NCBI GenBank assembly: GCA_045645985.1
Contig: JAZRJV010000029.1
Span: 1 to 64,000, forward strand
Length of the DNA stretch: 64,000 nucleotides
Source of the DNA: RGIG9060 sp045645985
GTDB lineage: Bacteria > Spirochaetota > Spirochaetia > Treponematales > Treponemataceae
Reading direction: 5' to 3'
Part shown: positions 17,988 to 25,301 of the stretch, one piece after another
How positions within the stretch are numbered: the stretch's first letter is position 1
Layout: each line of letters begins with the position of its first letter
Notes under the pieces: model-generated
The model's database searches: none
The model's input: the letters and a program-made list of their open reading frames with translations, nothing else
What the model was told of the DNA's origin: nothing
Program-made: the position numbers and the translations under genes

Positions 17988-19217
17988 TTAGATATATTTT
18001 TTCATATCTTTTCTTTCTATCCATTTGTTTTTGGAAGCTATCAAGTAACTACCTAAAAGAGCAGTAACTGTATCTATCGCAGTTGCAACCGCACAAATCA
18101 CAGGAATTGCAGGTTTTAATAAAAGATAACCAGCATCAAATCCACGACCGTAAAGAGAACAGATTACGCTAATTGCAACAAATGGACCACCCATAGGAAT
18201 TGCACCTAAAACAAAAGATAATCCAAAAGAAACTAAAGCAATCCAAATAATATCAGTAAAAGCAATACCTAATCCTGAATACGAACGCAAAATCACGATA
18301 AATGAAATAGCAGTTACACAAGCAGTACCGCCTCTTCCAAATGATGAAAAAATTGGCATAACAATAGAATTTAATCTTCTACGAATACCTATACTTTCTT
18401 TAGAGTGTCTGATATTTACTATCAAAGATAGATTAGCATCTGTAGAAAAGAAAGCAGTTAAAATTGGAGCAATACTTGCATATAATATTCTATATGGACG
18501 CATTTCCTTAAAAATAAAACGCATTATCAACGGATAAATAATTCCAACGATAAGAACAAAATCCACAAAAAGCATAATTATAAATCCAGTGTAAACACCT
18601 GTTTTTAATAATGAAATAAATTGAATTGTCCAAGTGCAAGAAATTGCAATCATTCCGATTGCTAACATATCCACAAAGAAACTCATAATCAAATAGCAAA
18701 CATGAGAAAGTGAATCAAACAAATTGTAAGCAGGCTTTGAAACAACTCTATCAGAAGCAAATCCTGCACCTGCAAATCCTGCAAAAACATAAAGCGGAAC
18801 TAAAAAAGCTCCATCTAATAATGCTTCAAAAGGAGAATCTGGTAAAAGATTTAAGATTTTCTCTGAAAGCCCAAGAATAATTGGTGTAGAAAGTTTTTCA
18901 CCAGAAATTGGTATTCTTGGAAGCTTTATCAACAATGCACTTATAAGACCAATAAACATAAGTACAAATGAAGACAAAACTATAACTGCAACTGTTTGCA
19001 AAAAAACCTTAAATAACTTATTTTCTTCACGCAAATTACATACAGAAATTGTCATGCTAAAAAATAAAAGAGGAAGCAACATATATCTTCCGAATCTGAT
19101 AGCAAAATCAGTTAAAAAAGCAATTATTTTTTGAAAAACCAAATTATCAGTTGGCAAAACCAATGTAGCGATAATTCCTAAAATACAACCTAATAGATAT
19201 TTAATCCAAATTTTCAT
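17988..19217 (-). CDS. Dicarboxylate/amino acid:cation symporter (SDF family)
   Basis: A 409-residue polytopic membrane protein of the sodium/proton-dicarboxylate or glutamate symporter family. It starts with the usual first helix (L-G-C-I-L-G-I-I-A), then M-L-L-P-L-L-F-F-S-M in place of the typical L-x-x-P-L-x-F. A re-entrant HP1-like F-F-S-T-D-A-N-L-S-L lies near residue 275, and an HP2-like G-A-I-P-M-G-G-P near 338. The serine-rich S-S-S of HP1 and the N-M-D-G motif of TM7 in classic members are altered, so the substrate cannot be given. It has a predicted leaderless promoter. Confidence 0.82.
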   Translation of the reverse strand: MKIWIKYLLGCILGIIATLVLPTDNLVFQKIIAFLTDFAIRFGRYMLLPLLFFSMTISVCNLREENKLFKVFLQTVAVIVLSSFVLMFIGLISALLIKLPRIPISGEKLSTPIILGLSEKILNLLPDSPFEALLDGAFLVPLYVFAGFAGAGFASDRVVSKPAYNLFDSLSHVCYLIMSFFVDMLAIGMIAISCTWTIQFISLLKTGVYTGFIIMLFVDFVLIVGIIYPLIMRFIFKEMRPYRILYASIAPILTAFFSTDANLSLIVNIRHSKESIGIRRRLNSIVMPIFSSFGRGGTACVTAISFIVILRSYSGLGIAFTDIIWIALVSFGLSFVLGAIPMGGPFVAISVICSLYGRGFDAGYLLLKPAIPVICAVATAIDTVTALLGSYLIASKNKWIERKDMKKYI

Positions 19218-19224
19218 AGGTAAA

Positions 19225-19253
19225 ACAATACTCTAAAATCTGTTAGTTTTCAA
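19225..19253 (-). promoter_or_regulatory. Promoter of the SDF symporter gene, predicted leaderless
   Basis: On the minus strand TTGAAA (19253-19248), 17 bases, TATTGT (19230-19225), seven bases to the ATG at 19217. No Shine-Dalgarno sequence is present. Confidence 0.62.
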
Positions 19254-19318
19254 GTAACTTGATTATAGAACAAAGTTTTGAAAGTTATTTTTTTGTATGT
19301 TAGTTCTACATTTTAGCA

Positions 19319-19347
19319 TTGTGCATAAATCAATTTTAATTTATCAT
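19319..19347 (+). promoter_or_regulatory. Promoter of the 19.4-kb membrane protein gene, predicted leaderless
   Basis: TTGTGC (19319-19324), 17 bases, TATCAT (19342-19347), six bases to ATG at 19354. It selects the internal ATG as start, because earlier in-frame start codons fall upstream of or within the promoter. Confidence 0.62.
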
Positions 19348-19353
19348 ATAGAT

Positions 19354-20562
19354 ATGTCTATGTTATTTTTATCCTTATTTTTAGTGATATTTGTTCTATT
19401 TTTTGTAACACTAAGAATTTTTGCTCCTAAAATCTATTCAAGACAACAAAATCTTGATTCTCTTTCAATTTTGCCAATCCTTATGGTAATTGTTTGCATT
19501 TTAATCTTAAACGGATATGGCTTATCACACACAATTTTAATTGCATTGATTTTATCTATTTTTGTTTTCATTGTGAATGTTCGCAGATTTTACAATCTTT
19601 GCATCGGATTAAATCGAGACGATTATCATCCATTATTTAAGATTGTAAGTATTATCCAAAATATCTTGCTTTTAGCTTTTTTACTTCTCTTGCTTGTATA
19701 TTTTCCACCAATATTAAGAACACAAAAAGCTGAATCGGCAATTTTTTACGGTTCACACAAAGCAGGATTTTTTGTAAAAACAAGTCTTTTAGAAAAAACT
19801 TCTGCAAAACTTGATATTTATTTTGCGCCAGAACCTCAAGTTGAAAAAACAGAAACTTCACAAGAAGGTTCAAATTCAAATGAAAATCAAGAAGTTCAAA
19901 TTGAAGAACAAAATGAAAATCAAGTTGAAAAAACTAATTTTGTTGCAGAAAATTCCACAGAACAAACTGAAGCAACTGAACCCAAAAATGTAATTTATCT
20001 ATCTGATGTTTTTGTAACAACACAAGATGCTCAAGGAACTTTATCCTATCTTGCCGACAAAGGTTACGATGTTTACGCATTTTCATTTTTTGATAAATTG
20101 AATTATTTTAATAATTACAAAGATTCTCATTCATTTTCACCATTTTTTATGAGATACGAATACAAAAATCAATCTGAAAATCTAGAAAAAAACAAAGAAA
20201 TGTTTGTTCATCAAAAAACCACAGAATTTACATCCGCTTTAACTTTGATGGAATCCATGGGAAAATTACCAGCCTTCATCATCGCCGAAGGAAATTGTAT
20301 TGAAGCTGCAGAAAATATTCGCCAAAAATATCCACAAGCGGTTTTAGGAATTTACAAAATCAATGTTGATGATAAAATTGAAGGCTACATCGACGGATTT
20401 TCAAATATTCAACAAACAAAACCTTTAGAAGCACAAATGCTAGGCTTTCCACGAGATAAATCTTGGGACAACGCAAAACGAATTGCCTTTTTTGCCGACA
20501 AAAAATTTACAACTTATCAAACTTATAATGATTTACAAAATTCACAAGGAGAAAATTTTTAA
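19354..20562 (+). CDS. Membrane protein with C-terminal cytoplasmic or periplasmic domain, unknown function
   Basis: Start chosen by the promoter geometry: 402 residues. The N-terminal 130 residues hold four hydrophobic helices (L-F-L-S-L-F-L-V-I-F, I-L-P-I-L-M-V-I, I-L-I-A-L-I-L-S-I-F, I-L-L-L-A-F-L-L-L-L-L). A Glu/Gln/Asn-rich low-complexity linker (about 170-215) leads to a domain of roughly 190 residues that has an alpha/beta look (V-I-Y-L-S-D-V-F-V-T, Y-D-V-Y-A-F-S-F-F-D, L-P-A-F-I-I-A-E-G-N), possibly an alpha/beta-hydrolase-like or phosphatase-like core, though no catalytic triad is evident. The stop codon overlaps the start of the Nif3-like gene by one base, so they are cotranscribed. 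Confidence 0.72.
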   Translation: MSMLFLSLFLVIFVLFFVTLRIFAPKIYSRQQNLDSLSILPILMVIVCILILNGYGLSHTILIALILSIFVFIVNVRRFYNLCIGLNRDDYHPLFKIVSIIQNILLLAFLLLLLVYFPPILRTQKAESAIFYGSHKAGFFVKTSLLEKTSAKLDIYFAPEPQVEKTETSQEGSNSNENQEVQIEEQNENQVEKTNFVAENSTEQTEATEPKNVIYLSDVFVTTQDAQGTLSYLADKGYDVYAFSFFDKLNYFNNYKDSHSFSPFFMRYEYKNQSENLEKNKEMFVHQKTTEFTSALTLMESMGKLPAFIIAEGNCIEAAENIRQKYPQAVLGIYKINVDDKIEGYIDGFSNIQQTKPLEAQMLGFPRDKSWDNAKRIAFFADKKFTTYQTYNDLQNSQGENF

Positions 20563-21326
20563 TGACTTTACGAGAATTAAATCAATATTTTGAAGAAATT
20601 TTAAGACCACAGGATTTTCCAGGCGACCCTTCAATGAACGGAATCCAAGTTCAAAATACAGATTTGGACAAGCCAATAAAAAAAGTTGCCTTTGCAGTTG
20701 ATGCCGCTTTGGAAACAATTTTACGAGCAAAAGAAGCAAAAGCTGATGTTTTAGTTGTTCACCACGGAATGTTTTGGGGACAATCTTTTACTTTAGTTGA
20801 TAGTGCATATCAAAAAATCAAAACTTTGATGGACTCCGATATGGCTTTGTACGCAGCGCATCTTCCAATCGATGCAAACAAAGAAGTTGGAAACAACTAC
20901 GGTCTTGCAAAAAGATTAGAACTACAAAATTTAGAAGGTTTTGGCCAATGGCGTGGAATGGGAATTGGTGTAAAAGGAAAATTTGAATCTCCCCTTTCTA
21001 TCGACCAAATAATTTCAAAACTTTTTGTGGACAATCAAAAACCTTTTGTAGTTTTACCTTTTGGAAAAAAAGAAATTTCTACAGTTGGCATTATTTCTGG
21101 TGGTGCAAATCACGATGTTTCTCAAGCAATCGATGAAGGCTTAGATTTATACATCACAGGTGAAATCGGCCACGACAACTATCATCAATGTCTAGAAAAC
21201 AAAATAAATTACATCGCAGGCGGCCACTATCAAACAGAAACCGTAGGTGTAAATCTTTTACGAAAAAAACTTGAAGAAGAAAAAAACATCGACACAGTAT
21301 TTATCGATGTTCCAACTGGGTTGTAA
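20562..21326 (+). CDS. Nif3-like dinuclear metal-centre protein
   Basis: A 254-residue member of the Nif3/YbgI (DUF34) family, hexameric proteins with a dinuclear metal site. Family landmarks: D-P-S-M-N-G-I-Q-V near residue 20, V-A-F-A-V-D-A-A near 38, V-V-H-H-G-M-F-W near 62-69 (His ligands), A-A-H-L-P-I-D-A near 92, T-G-E-I-G-H-D-N near 203 and G-G-H-Y-Q-T-E near 222. It lacks the long insertion seen in some homologues. Function is not settled in the family; a GTP-cyclohydrolase-like or metal-handling role has been proposed. AAGGAG upstream is a good Shine-Dalgarno and the ATG overlaps the previous stop codon. Confidence 0.92.
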   Translation: MTLRELNQYFEEILRPQDFPGDPSMNGIQVQNTDLDKPIKKVAFAVDAALETILRAKEAKADVLVVHHGMFWGQSFTLVDSAYQKIKTLMDSDMALYAAHLPIDANKEVGNNYGLAKRLELQNLEGFGQWRGMGIGVKGKFESPLSIDQIISKLFVDNQKPFVVLPFGKKEISTVGIISGGANHDVSQAIDEGLDLYITGEIGHDNYHQCLENKINYIAGGHYQTETVGVNLLRKKLEEEKNIDTVFIDVPTGL

Positions 21327-21346
21327 GAAGGGATATTTCGACAGTC

Positions 21347-21367
21347 ATGCTGAACTTGTTTCAGCAT
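21347..21367. repeat. Short hairpin, possibly a dispersed repeat
   Basis: ATGCTGAA (21347-21354) and TTCAGCAT (21360-21367) form a perfect 8-bp stem with the loop CTTGT, 20 bases after the Nif3-like stop codon. There is no T run, so it is a weak terminator at best. The surrounding GTCATGCTGAACTTG phrase resembles short palindromic sequences scattered through many bacterial genomes. Whether it is repeated here cannot be seen from one window. Confidence 0.45.
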
Positions 21368-21378
21368 CTCATCTCTGT

Positions 21379-21455
21379 ATCGGCAAGATATAATCTGATA
21401 TCGGCAATATATAAGACGGAGTTTTGTAGAAAAATCGACTTGATATATTGCCGAT
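21379..21455. promoter_or_regulatory. Operator array in front of the HTH-Fic gene
   Basis: Three copies of one site: ATCGGCAAGATATAA (21379-21393), ATCGGCAATATATAA (21400-21414) and, inverted, TTGATATATTGCCGAT (21440-21455). The first two are 21 bases apart (two helical turns). The second and third form an inverted repeat sharing 13 bases. The third covers the -35 box and half the spacer of the fic promoter, so a bound protein would block RNA polymerase. The HTH domain of the Fic protein is the obvious candidate binder (inference). Confidence 0.75.
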
Positions 21456-21468
21456 AGTGAATTATAAT
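21440..21468 (+). promoter_or_regulatory. Promoter of the HTH-Fic gene, predicted leaderless
   Basis: TTGATA (21440-21445), 17 bases, consensus TATAAT (21463-21468), six bases to ATG at 21475. It is the best match to consensus in the window and overlaps an operator copy. Confidence 0.75.
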
Positions 21469-21474
21469 TTGCCT

Positions 21475-22377
21475 ATGAGTTATGAATACAATACAGTACA
21501 CGAAATTGCTCAAAAATGGCAAATTGCTGAACGAACAGTTCGTCATTATTGTTCAGAAGGAAGAATTCCTGGTGCAATTTTAGAAGGAAAAACATGGCTC
21601 ATTCCTTCTAATTCTGAAAAACCAGAAAGACAACCAAGACACACAAAATTTTCTAAAAAAGATAATATTCTTTCAATTTTGAAGCGAGAAAAAGACTCTC
21701 AACTAAAGGGCGGAATCTATCACTATGTACAAATTGCATTAACTTATAACTCAAATCATATTGAAGGCTCTAAACTTACAGAAGAACAAACTCGACATAT
21801 TTTTGAAACAAAAACTATTGGAATAACAGAAAATCCGATACAAATTGATGACATTATAGAAACAATAAATCACTTTAGATGTGTGGATTTAGTGATAGAA
21901 AGTGCAAAATCAAAACTTACAGAAAGTTTTATAAAACAACTACATTTAATTTTAAAAACAGGAACTACCGACAGTCAAAAATCTTGGTTCAAAGTAGGCG
22001 GCTATAAATTGCTAGAAAACGAAGTTGCAAATACACAAACAGCAAAACCTAAAGAAGTTGCAACAAAAATGAAGGAACTCTTACAAAAATACAATTCAAA
22101 AGCAACAATCACTTTTGAAGATATTTTAGATTTTCATGTTGAATTTGAAAAAATCCATCCTTTTCAAGACGGGAACGGTCGTGTTGGTCGTCTCATAATG
22201 TTCAAAGAATGCTTAAAACATAATATCGTACCTTTTATCATAACCGACCAACTAAAACTTTTTTACTATCGAGGCCTTTCAGAATGGCACAATATACAAG
22301 GTTATTTAACAGACACATGCCTTTCTGCACAAGATGAATTTAAGTTAGTTATAGAGAGATTTGGGATTAAGAAATAG
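21475..22377 (+). CDS. Class II Fic protein with N-terminal HTH domain
   Basis: Fic proteins transfer AMP (or other nucleotide moieties) to target hydroxyls. The 300-residue product begins with an excisionase/MerR-like helix-turn-helix (residues 1-45: V-H-E-I-A-Q-K-W-Q-I-A-E-R-T-V-R-H-Y, ending T-W-L-I-P), then a charged linker and the Fic domain. The core motif H-P-F-Q-D-G-N-G-R-V-G-R is complete at 228-239. The inhibitory helix motif S-N-H-I-E-G at 93-98 precedes the Fic core, the class II arrangement in which the Glu represses activity until displaced. The upstream operator array points to autoregulation. ATG at 21475 is set by the promoter. A hairpin terminator overlaps its stop codon. 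It could be a toxin-like regulator or a housekeeping AMPylator; the target is unknown. Confidence 0.9.
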   Translation: MSYEYNTVHEIAQKWQIAERTVRHYCSEGRIPGAILEGKTWLIPSNSEKPERQPRHTKFSKKDNILSILKREKDSQLKGGIYHYVQIALTYNSNHIEGSKLTEEQTRHIFETKTIGITENPIQIDDIIETINHFRCVDLVIESAKSKLTESFIKQLHLILKTGTTDSQKSWFKVGGYKLLENEVANTQTAKPKEVATKMKELLQKYNSKATITFEDILDFHVEFEKIHPFQDGNGRVGRLIMFKECLKHNIVPFIITDQLKLFYYRGLSEWHNIQGYLTDTCLSAQDEFKLVIERFGIKK

Positions 22378-22416
22378 TTGGAAAGGAAAATTTATCTCTC
22401 CAACTATTTTTCAAAC
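22375..22416 (+). terminator. Terminator of the HTH-Fic gene
   Basis: TAGTTGGA (22375-22382, including the stop codon) pairs with TCCAACTA (22399-22406) around a 16-base loop, followed by a T run (22407-22411). Confidence 0.72.
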
Positions 22417-22432
22417 TTTTTAAACGCTACAC

Positions 22433-22456
22433 AAGAAACTTATCGAAAAGTTTCTT
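22433..22456 (-). repeat. Hairpin just downstream of the variable region
   Basis: AAGAAACTT (22433-22441) and AAGTTTCTT (22448-22456) make a perfect 9-bp stem with a six-base loop, 15 bases beyond the stop codon of the minus-strand lipoprotein gene. On the minus strand it is followed by GTGTAGCG, not a T run, so it is a poor intrinsic terminator. DGR target sites are known to carry a DNA hairpin or cruciform shortly after the variable region. This is a candidate for that element. Confidence 0.5.
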
Positions 22457-22471
22457 ATGTATTTGAATAGT

Positions 22472-24139
22472 TTATTCTGTTACAATACGAACTATACGGA
22501 AACCGATGCTATTGTACTGGTAGCCAGCGGCGCTGTAGTCGCTGGAACTAACATTGCAGTCGTTGGGGTATCCGTACCAACTGCCCCCACAGCTATAACC
22601 GCTGCGGCCAGAAATCCAACACCACTCCCAAACATTACCAGACATATCATATAAACCATATACATTTGCTTTTTTTTGTGCTACTGGATGTGTTTTGTTA
22701 TTACTATTTCCGTTATACCAAGCTACTTCATCTATTTTATTACTTCCTGCATAAAAATAATCTTGACCACCTTTTGCTGCATATTGCCATTCTTCTTCTG
22801 TTGGTAATCTGTAACCATTTGCAGATGTATTTTGTGTTATTTCGCCACTAATGGAATTTCCTTGATGAGGCGTATAATTCCATGCTTTTATATTTGTATT
22901 GCCATTTACGGAATACACAGGTTCATATCCTTTTGCTACTGATAATTTGTTACAGAAATATATTGCATCATACCAAGAAACATTTTCTACAGGATTATTA
23001 GCACCTTTAAAGTTGCTTGGGTTTACTCCCATAACAGACGCATACAATTCTTGTGTTACTTCTGTTTTGGACATTTCAAAATTTTGTCCTGGGATTTTTA
23101 TCATACTTTTATCTTTATAAATTTGACTTATAAGATTTGATATACGATTATGAAGTTTATCCTCTTTATTTTTTTTGTATATAAAAACTGCTGTATGGTC
23201 TTGCAATTTTGAATTAGAAACAATTCCGTATGGAGCAGCAAAAACTTTTTTATTATCAATTAAATCCATTACATTTGGCGATATACCTGTAAATACTATT
23301 TTTTCATCTTCTGATAAAGTCCAATCAACAAAAGGAAATACTTCATTATATTCATCATCAACTATGTTAAATTTTACAATGTAACTACCTAAAGTTTTTA
23401 GATATTTCTCTGGCTCTGGTAAATCAATCCAATCAGATTTATATGCTTTTTTATATCCCCTTTTTATTAATCCAAACACTGTGAAATATCTGTTACTTTT
23501 TTTATACTCCACGGGAGCACTATAAGTTGCCGTTTGTGTTGTATAATCTAAATCACCTCTAGATAATTCCCCAACAGTTACTTCATAAGGAAAAACAACA
23601 GAAAAATAATCTTTTGTATCTGATAACAAGTTTTTCCATTCATCATGAAGTGTAAATTCATTAAAAGTACCAAGACCTGGATTTCCTTTACAAATAGCAC
23701 CCTCCAATGCAACAAAACCATTGTAAGCTTCTATTTTATTTTCTGATGGAATATCCATACCCATTGCATCATAATATGCCCCAAGTGCTGAACACCATTT
23801 TTTTTGGCTTTCATATTCTTTTGCTTTTGCTAACCATTCTTCATATGTCTGTGGTATCTTTTCTTCTGGCTTAGAATCTTCTATTGGTTCTTTTTCTAAA
23901 TTAGATTCATCAGTAGCTTCTTCCTTTTGTTTTTTTGCCATGAATTTTTCCAATTTTTCTTTTTCTTTCATAAGTTTCTTGTAATTTTCTTCTGTTGGAT
24001 TATCCAAATATGCTTTCGTAACCTCCATAGTCTCATTTAAAACTTCTTCTTCTGTTTTTGTACATCCAGTAAAACAGAAGAGCCCTTCAACAATAATAAA
24101 AAACATCAATACTAGAAACAATTTTTCTAATTTTTTCAT
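22472..24139 (-). CDS. Surface lipoprotein with FGE/C-type-lectin fold; probable DGR target
   Basis: A 555-residue lipoprotein (signal peptide ending C-F-T-G-C, acylated Cys at about 25). A Lys/Glu-rich helical stretch (30-90) is followed by a mixed region to about 345 with no recognised family. The C-terminal domain (about 350-555) has the formylglycine-generating-enzyme/SUMF1 fold: I-P-G-Q-N-F-E-M, K-T-E-V-T-Q-E-L-Y, N-P-V-E-N-V-S-W-Y-D-A-I-Y-F-C-N, Y-R-L-P-T-E-E-E-W-Q-Y-A-A, L-Y-D-M-S-G-N-V-W-E-W, ending S-I-G-F-R-I-V-R. T. denticola TvpA has this fold and its ligand surface is diversified by a DGR. Residues 508-548 here are rich in Tyr, Ser, Gly, Asn, Asp and Cys with codons of the NNC type. 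An AGGAGG Shine-Dalgarno precedes the ATG. No reverse transcriptase is in the window. Confidence 0.85.
   Translation of the reverse strand: MKKLEKLFLVLMFFIIVEGLFCFTGCTKTEEEVLNETMEVTKAYLDNPTEENYKKLMKEKEKLEKFMAKKQKEEATDESNLEKEPIEDSKPEEKIPQTYEEWLAKAKEYESQKKWCSALGAYYDAMGMDIPSENKIEAYNGFVALEGAICKGNPGLGTFNEFTLHDEWKNLLSDTKDYFSVVFPYEVTVGELSRGDLDYTTQTATYSAPVEYKKSNRYFTVFGLIKRGYKKAYKSDWIDLPEPEKYLKTLGSYIVKFNIVDDEYNEVFPFVDWTLSEDEKIVFTGISPNVMDLIDNKKVFAAPYGIVSNSKLQDHTAVFIYKKNKEDKLHNRISNLISQIYKDKSMIKIPGQNFEMSKTEVTQELYASVMGVNPSNFKGANNPVENVSWYDAIYFCNKLSVAKGYEPVYSVNGNTNIKAWNYTPHQGNSISGEITQNTSANGYRLPTEEEWQYAAKGGQDYFYAGSNKIDEVAWYNGNSNNKTHPVAQKKANVYGLYDMSGNVWEWCWISGRSGYSCGGSWYGYPNDCNVSSSDYSAAGYQYNSIGFRIVRIVTE
22496..22618 (-). 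other. Probable DGR variable region (VR) within the FGE-fold lipoprotein gene
   Basis: This stretch, encoding residues 508-548, is unlike its surroundings: 22501-22620 is 55% G+C (66 of 120) in a window near 30%. Of the 41 codons, 23 end in C, while neighbouring genes favour A or T. Many codons are AAC relatives changed at positions one or two: TAC five times, AGC, GAC, GGC, TGC and AAC. That is the footprint expected when adenines of an AAC-rich template are randomised. It lies at the extreme 3' end of the gene on the ligand-binding loop region of the lectin fold, followed by the conserved S-I-G-F-R, where DGR variable regions end. Confidence 0.75.
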
Positions 24140-24219
24140 AAAATTCCTCCTAAAGAATTTTGTTTTGCAAAATTATATCTAACCTAGTCTGTCAAAATAA
24201 GCCAGACTAGGAAATTTTA

Positions 24220-24600
24220 TCAATTAATATTAGGGAAAATATTATTTTGAATAATATCAATTAACTCTGTTACATTATTGGATATTTTTCCAACTCTAAA
24301 TAATGAAGTTGTTCGTACATTAAAACCTCTAAGATTATTTTCAATATGCATATTAATTATATTATTTGATTTTGGCTTTAATGTTGTATGAATAAACAAA
24401 TCATCATACCCTTCAATAATATTTACCGAAAGCCAATTTTTTTCATTCAAATAAACACCTTCAAAAATTGTATCTCTTAAATACCCTGAATGATTTACTG
24501 AACTATAATATTTCCCTTTTTTCATAGATGGACTAATTATATCAAATCTAAGACTGTCTATTATTCTCTTCAATTTTGGGTGATAAATTAAATTTGGCAT
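24220..24600 (-). CDS. Hypothetical protein
   Basis: A 126-residue protein of unrecognised family, without signal peptide or membrane span. It looks like a small alpha/beta protein: an N-terminal amphipathic helix (P-K-L-K-R-I-I-D-S-L-R-F-D), several strands in the middle (W-L-S-V-N-I-I-E-G-Y, D-L-F-I-H-T-T-L), and a C-terminal helix (V-T-E-L-I-D-I-I-Q-N-N-I-F). The AGGAGGG Shine-Dalgarno is exact. It starts nine bases after the stop codon of the P-loop gene upstream, so the two are one transcript and probably function together. Confidence 0.65.
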   Translation of the reverse strand: MPNLIYHPKLKRIIDSLRFDIISPSMKKGKYYSSVNHSGYLRDTIFEGVYLNEKNWLSVNIIEGYDDLFIHTTLKPKSNNIINMHIENNLRGFNVRTTSLFRVGKISNNVTELIDIIQNNIFPNIN

Positions 24601-24609
24601 ACAACCCTC

Positions 24610-25074
24610 CTAAATATAAAATGGTGATAAAGAAAGAATATGTGTTACTAAGTTAAAAACTCGTGCATGATAATCATTAAGTGCTTGAGTTTTATCTTTT
24701 TTCCGAGTTACTTTTGCAAGAGGAATTTCTATAAAAGATTCGTTAATATTAAAAATTTTTAATAACTCACTTCGCTCTAAATACATATCGCGAATAGCAG
24801 TTATAACTATATCAAATGGTTTATGCTTATTATAAAAGTTATGAACTTTCTTTATAATTCCCATATTATCTGCAGCATAGTTAAGAAAAATGTTTATTTT
24901 TGTACCAGTTTTATTATATCCTTCCAAGATAAATGCACATTCTTTTTTAGTTGTTGATATATTATGAATTTCCACGAAATGTTTATTATTTTTTAGATAA
25001 TCATGTATTTCTTTTATCGTTGTTGATTTCCCTGTACTTGGAGCACCACTTATAAAGAGAATTTCAGTACTCAT
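24610..25074 (-). CDS. P-loop nucleoside-triphosphatase/kinase-like protein
   Basis: A 154-residue protein with a Walker A motif right after the first strand (I-L-F-I-S-G-A-P-S-T-G-K-S-T-T, residues 5-19). Later strands include F-D-I-V-I-T-A-I-R-D near residue 90, where Walker B-like or lid residues would be expected, and a basic K-V-T-R-K-K-D-K segment near 125 that could be a lid. Size and layout suggest a small nucleoside or nucleotide kinase-like P-loop protein, or a zeta-toxin-like enzyme, but no substrate can be assigned. An AGAGGAAG Shine-Dalgarno lies before the ATG. First gene of a two-gene operon divergent from an XRE regulator. Confidence 0.72.
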   Translation of the reverse strand: MSTEILFISGAPSTGKSTTIKEIHDYLKNNKHFVEIHNISTTKKECAFILEGYNKTGTKINIFLNYAADNMGIIKKVHNFYNKHKPFDIVITAIRDMYLERSELLKIFNINESFIEIPLAKVTRKKDKTQALNDYHARVFNLVTHILSLSPFYI

Positions 25075-25200
25075 TTTATAATCTTCCTCTTATTTACTAA
25101 AATTTATTCAACCCCTCACCTCAGGATTTTTTTCAAGTCATTACTTAATAACAGACTAAAATCTACTTATAGGCTACCTCCTGCATAAAGAAATCTCTAA

Positions 25201-25290
25201 AATCGAGATTTTCTCCATTTTTCTCGATACAATCGATTATAAATCCTTAAATTCTCGATGTCAAGAAAATTTAAGTTAATATTCTCGATT
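25201..25290. promoter_or_regulatory. TTCTCGAT operator array between the P-loop operon and the XRE gene
   Basis: TTCTCGAT occurs at 25221, 25252 and 25282 (spacings 31 and 30 bases, about three helical turns), with an inverted ATCGAGAT at 25202-25209 and a further AATCGATT at 25231-25238. The last copy lies 12 bases before the XRE start codon and would overlap its promoter (a possible -10, TAAACT, is at 25290-25295). The regular phasing argues for cooperative binding, presumably by the adjacent XRE protein. Confidence 0.7.
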
Positions 25291-25301
25291 AAACTGAGAG
25301 C

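Noticed and set aside
22457..22654. An open frame on the + strand opposite the DGR-like region
   Set aside because: Ala/Val/Thr-rich low-complexity product running antisense to the FGE domain; no start signals. It is a shadow of the GC-rich variable region.
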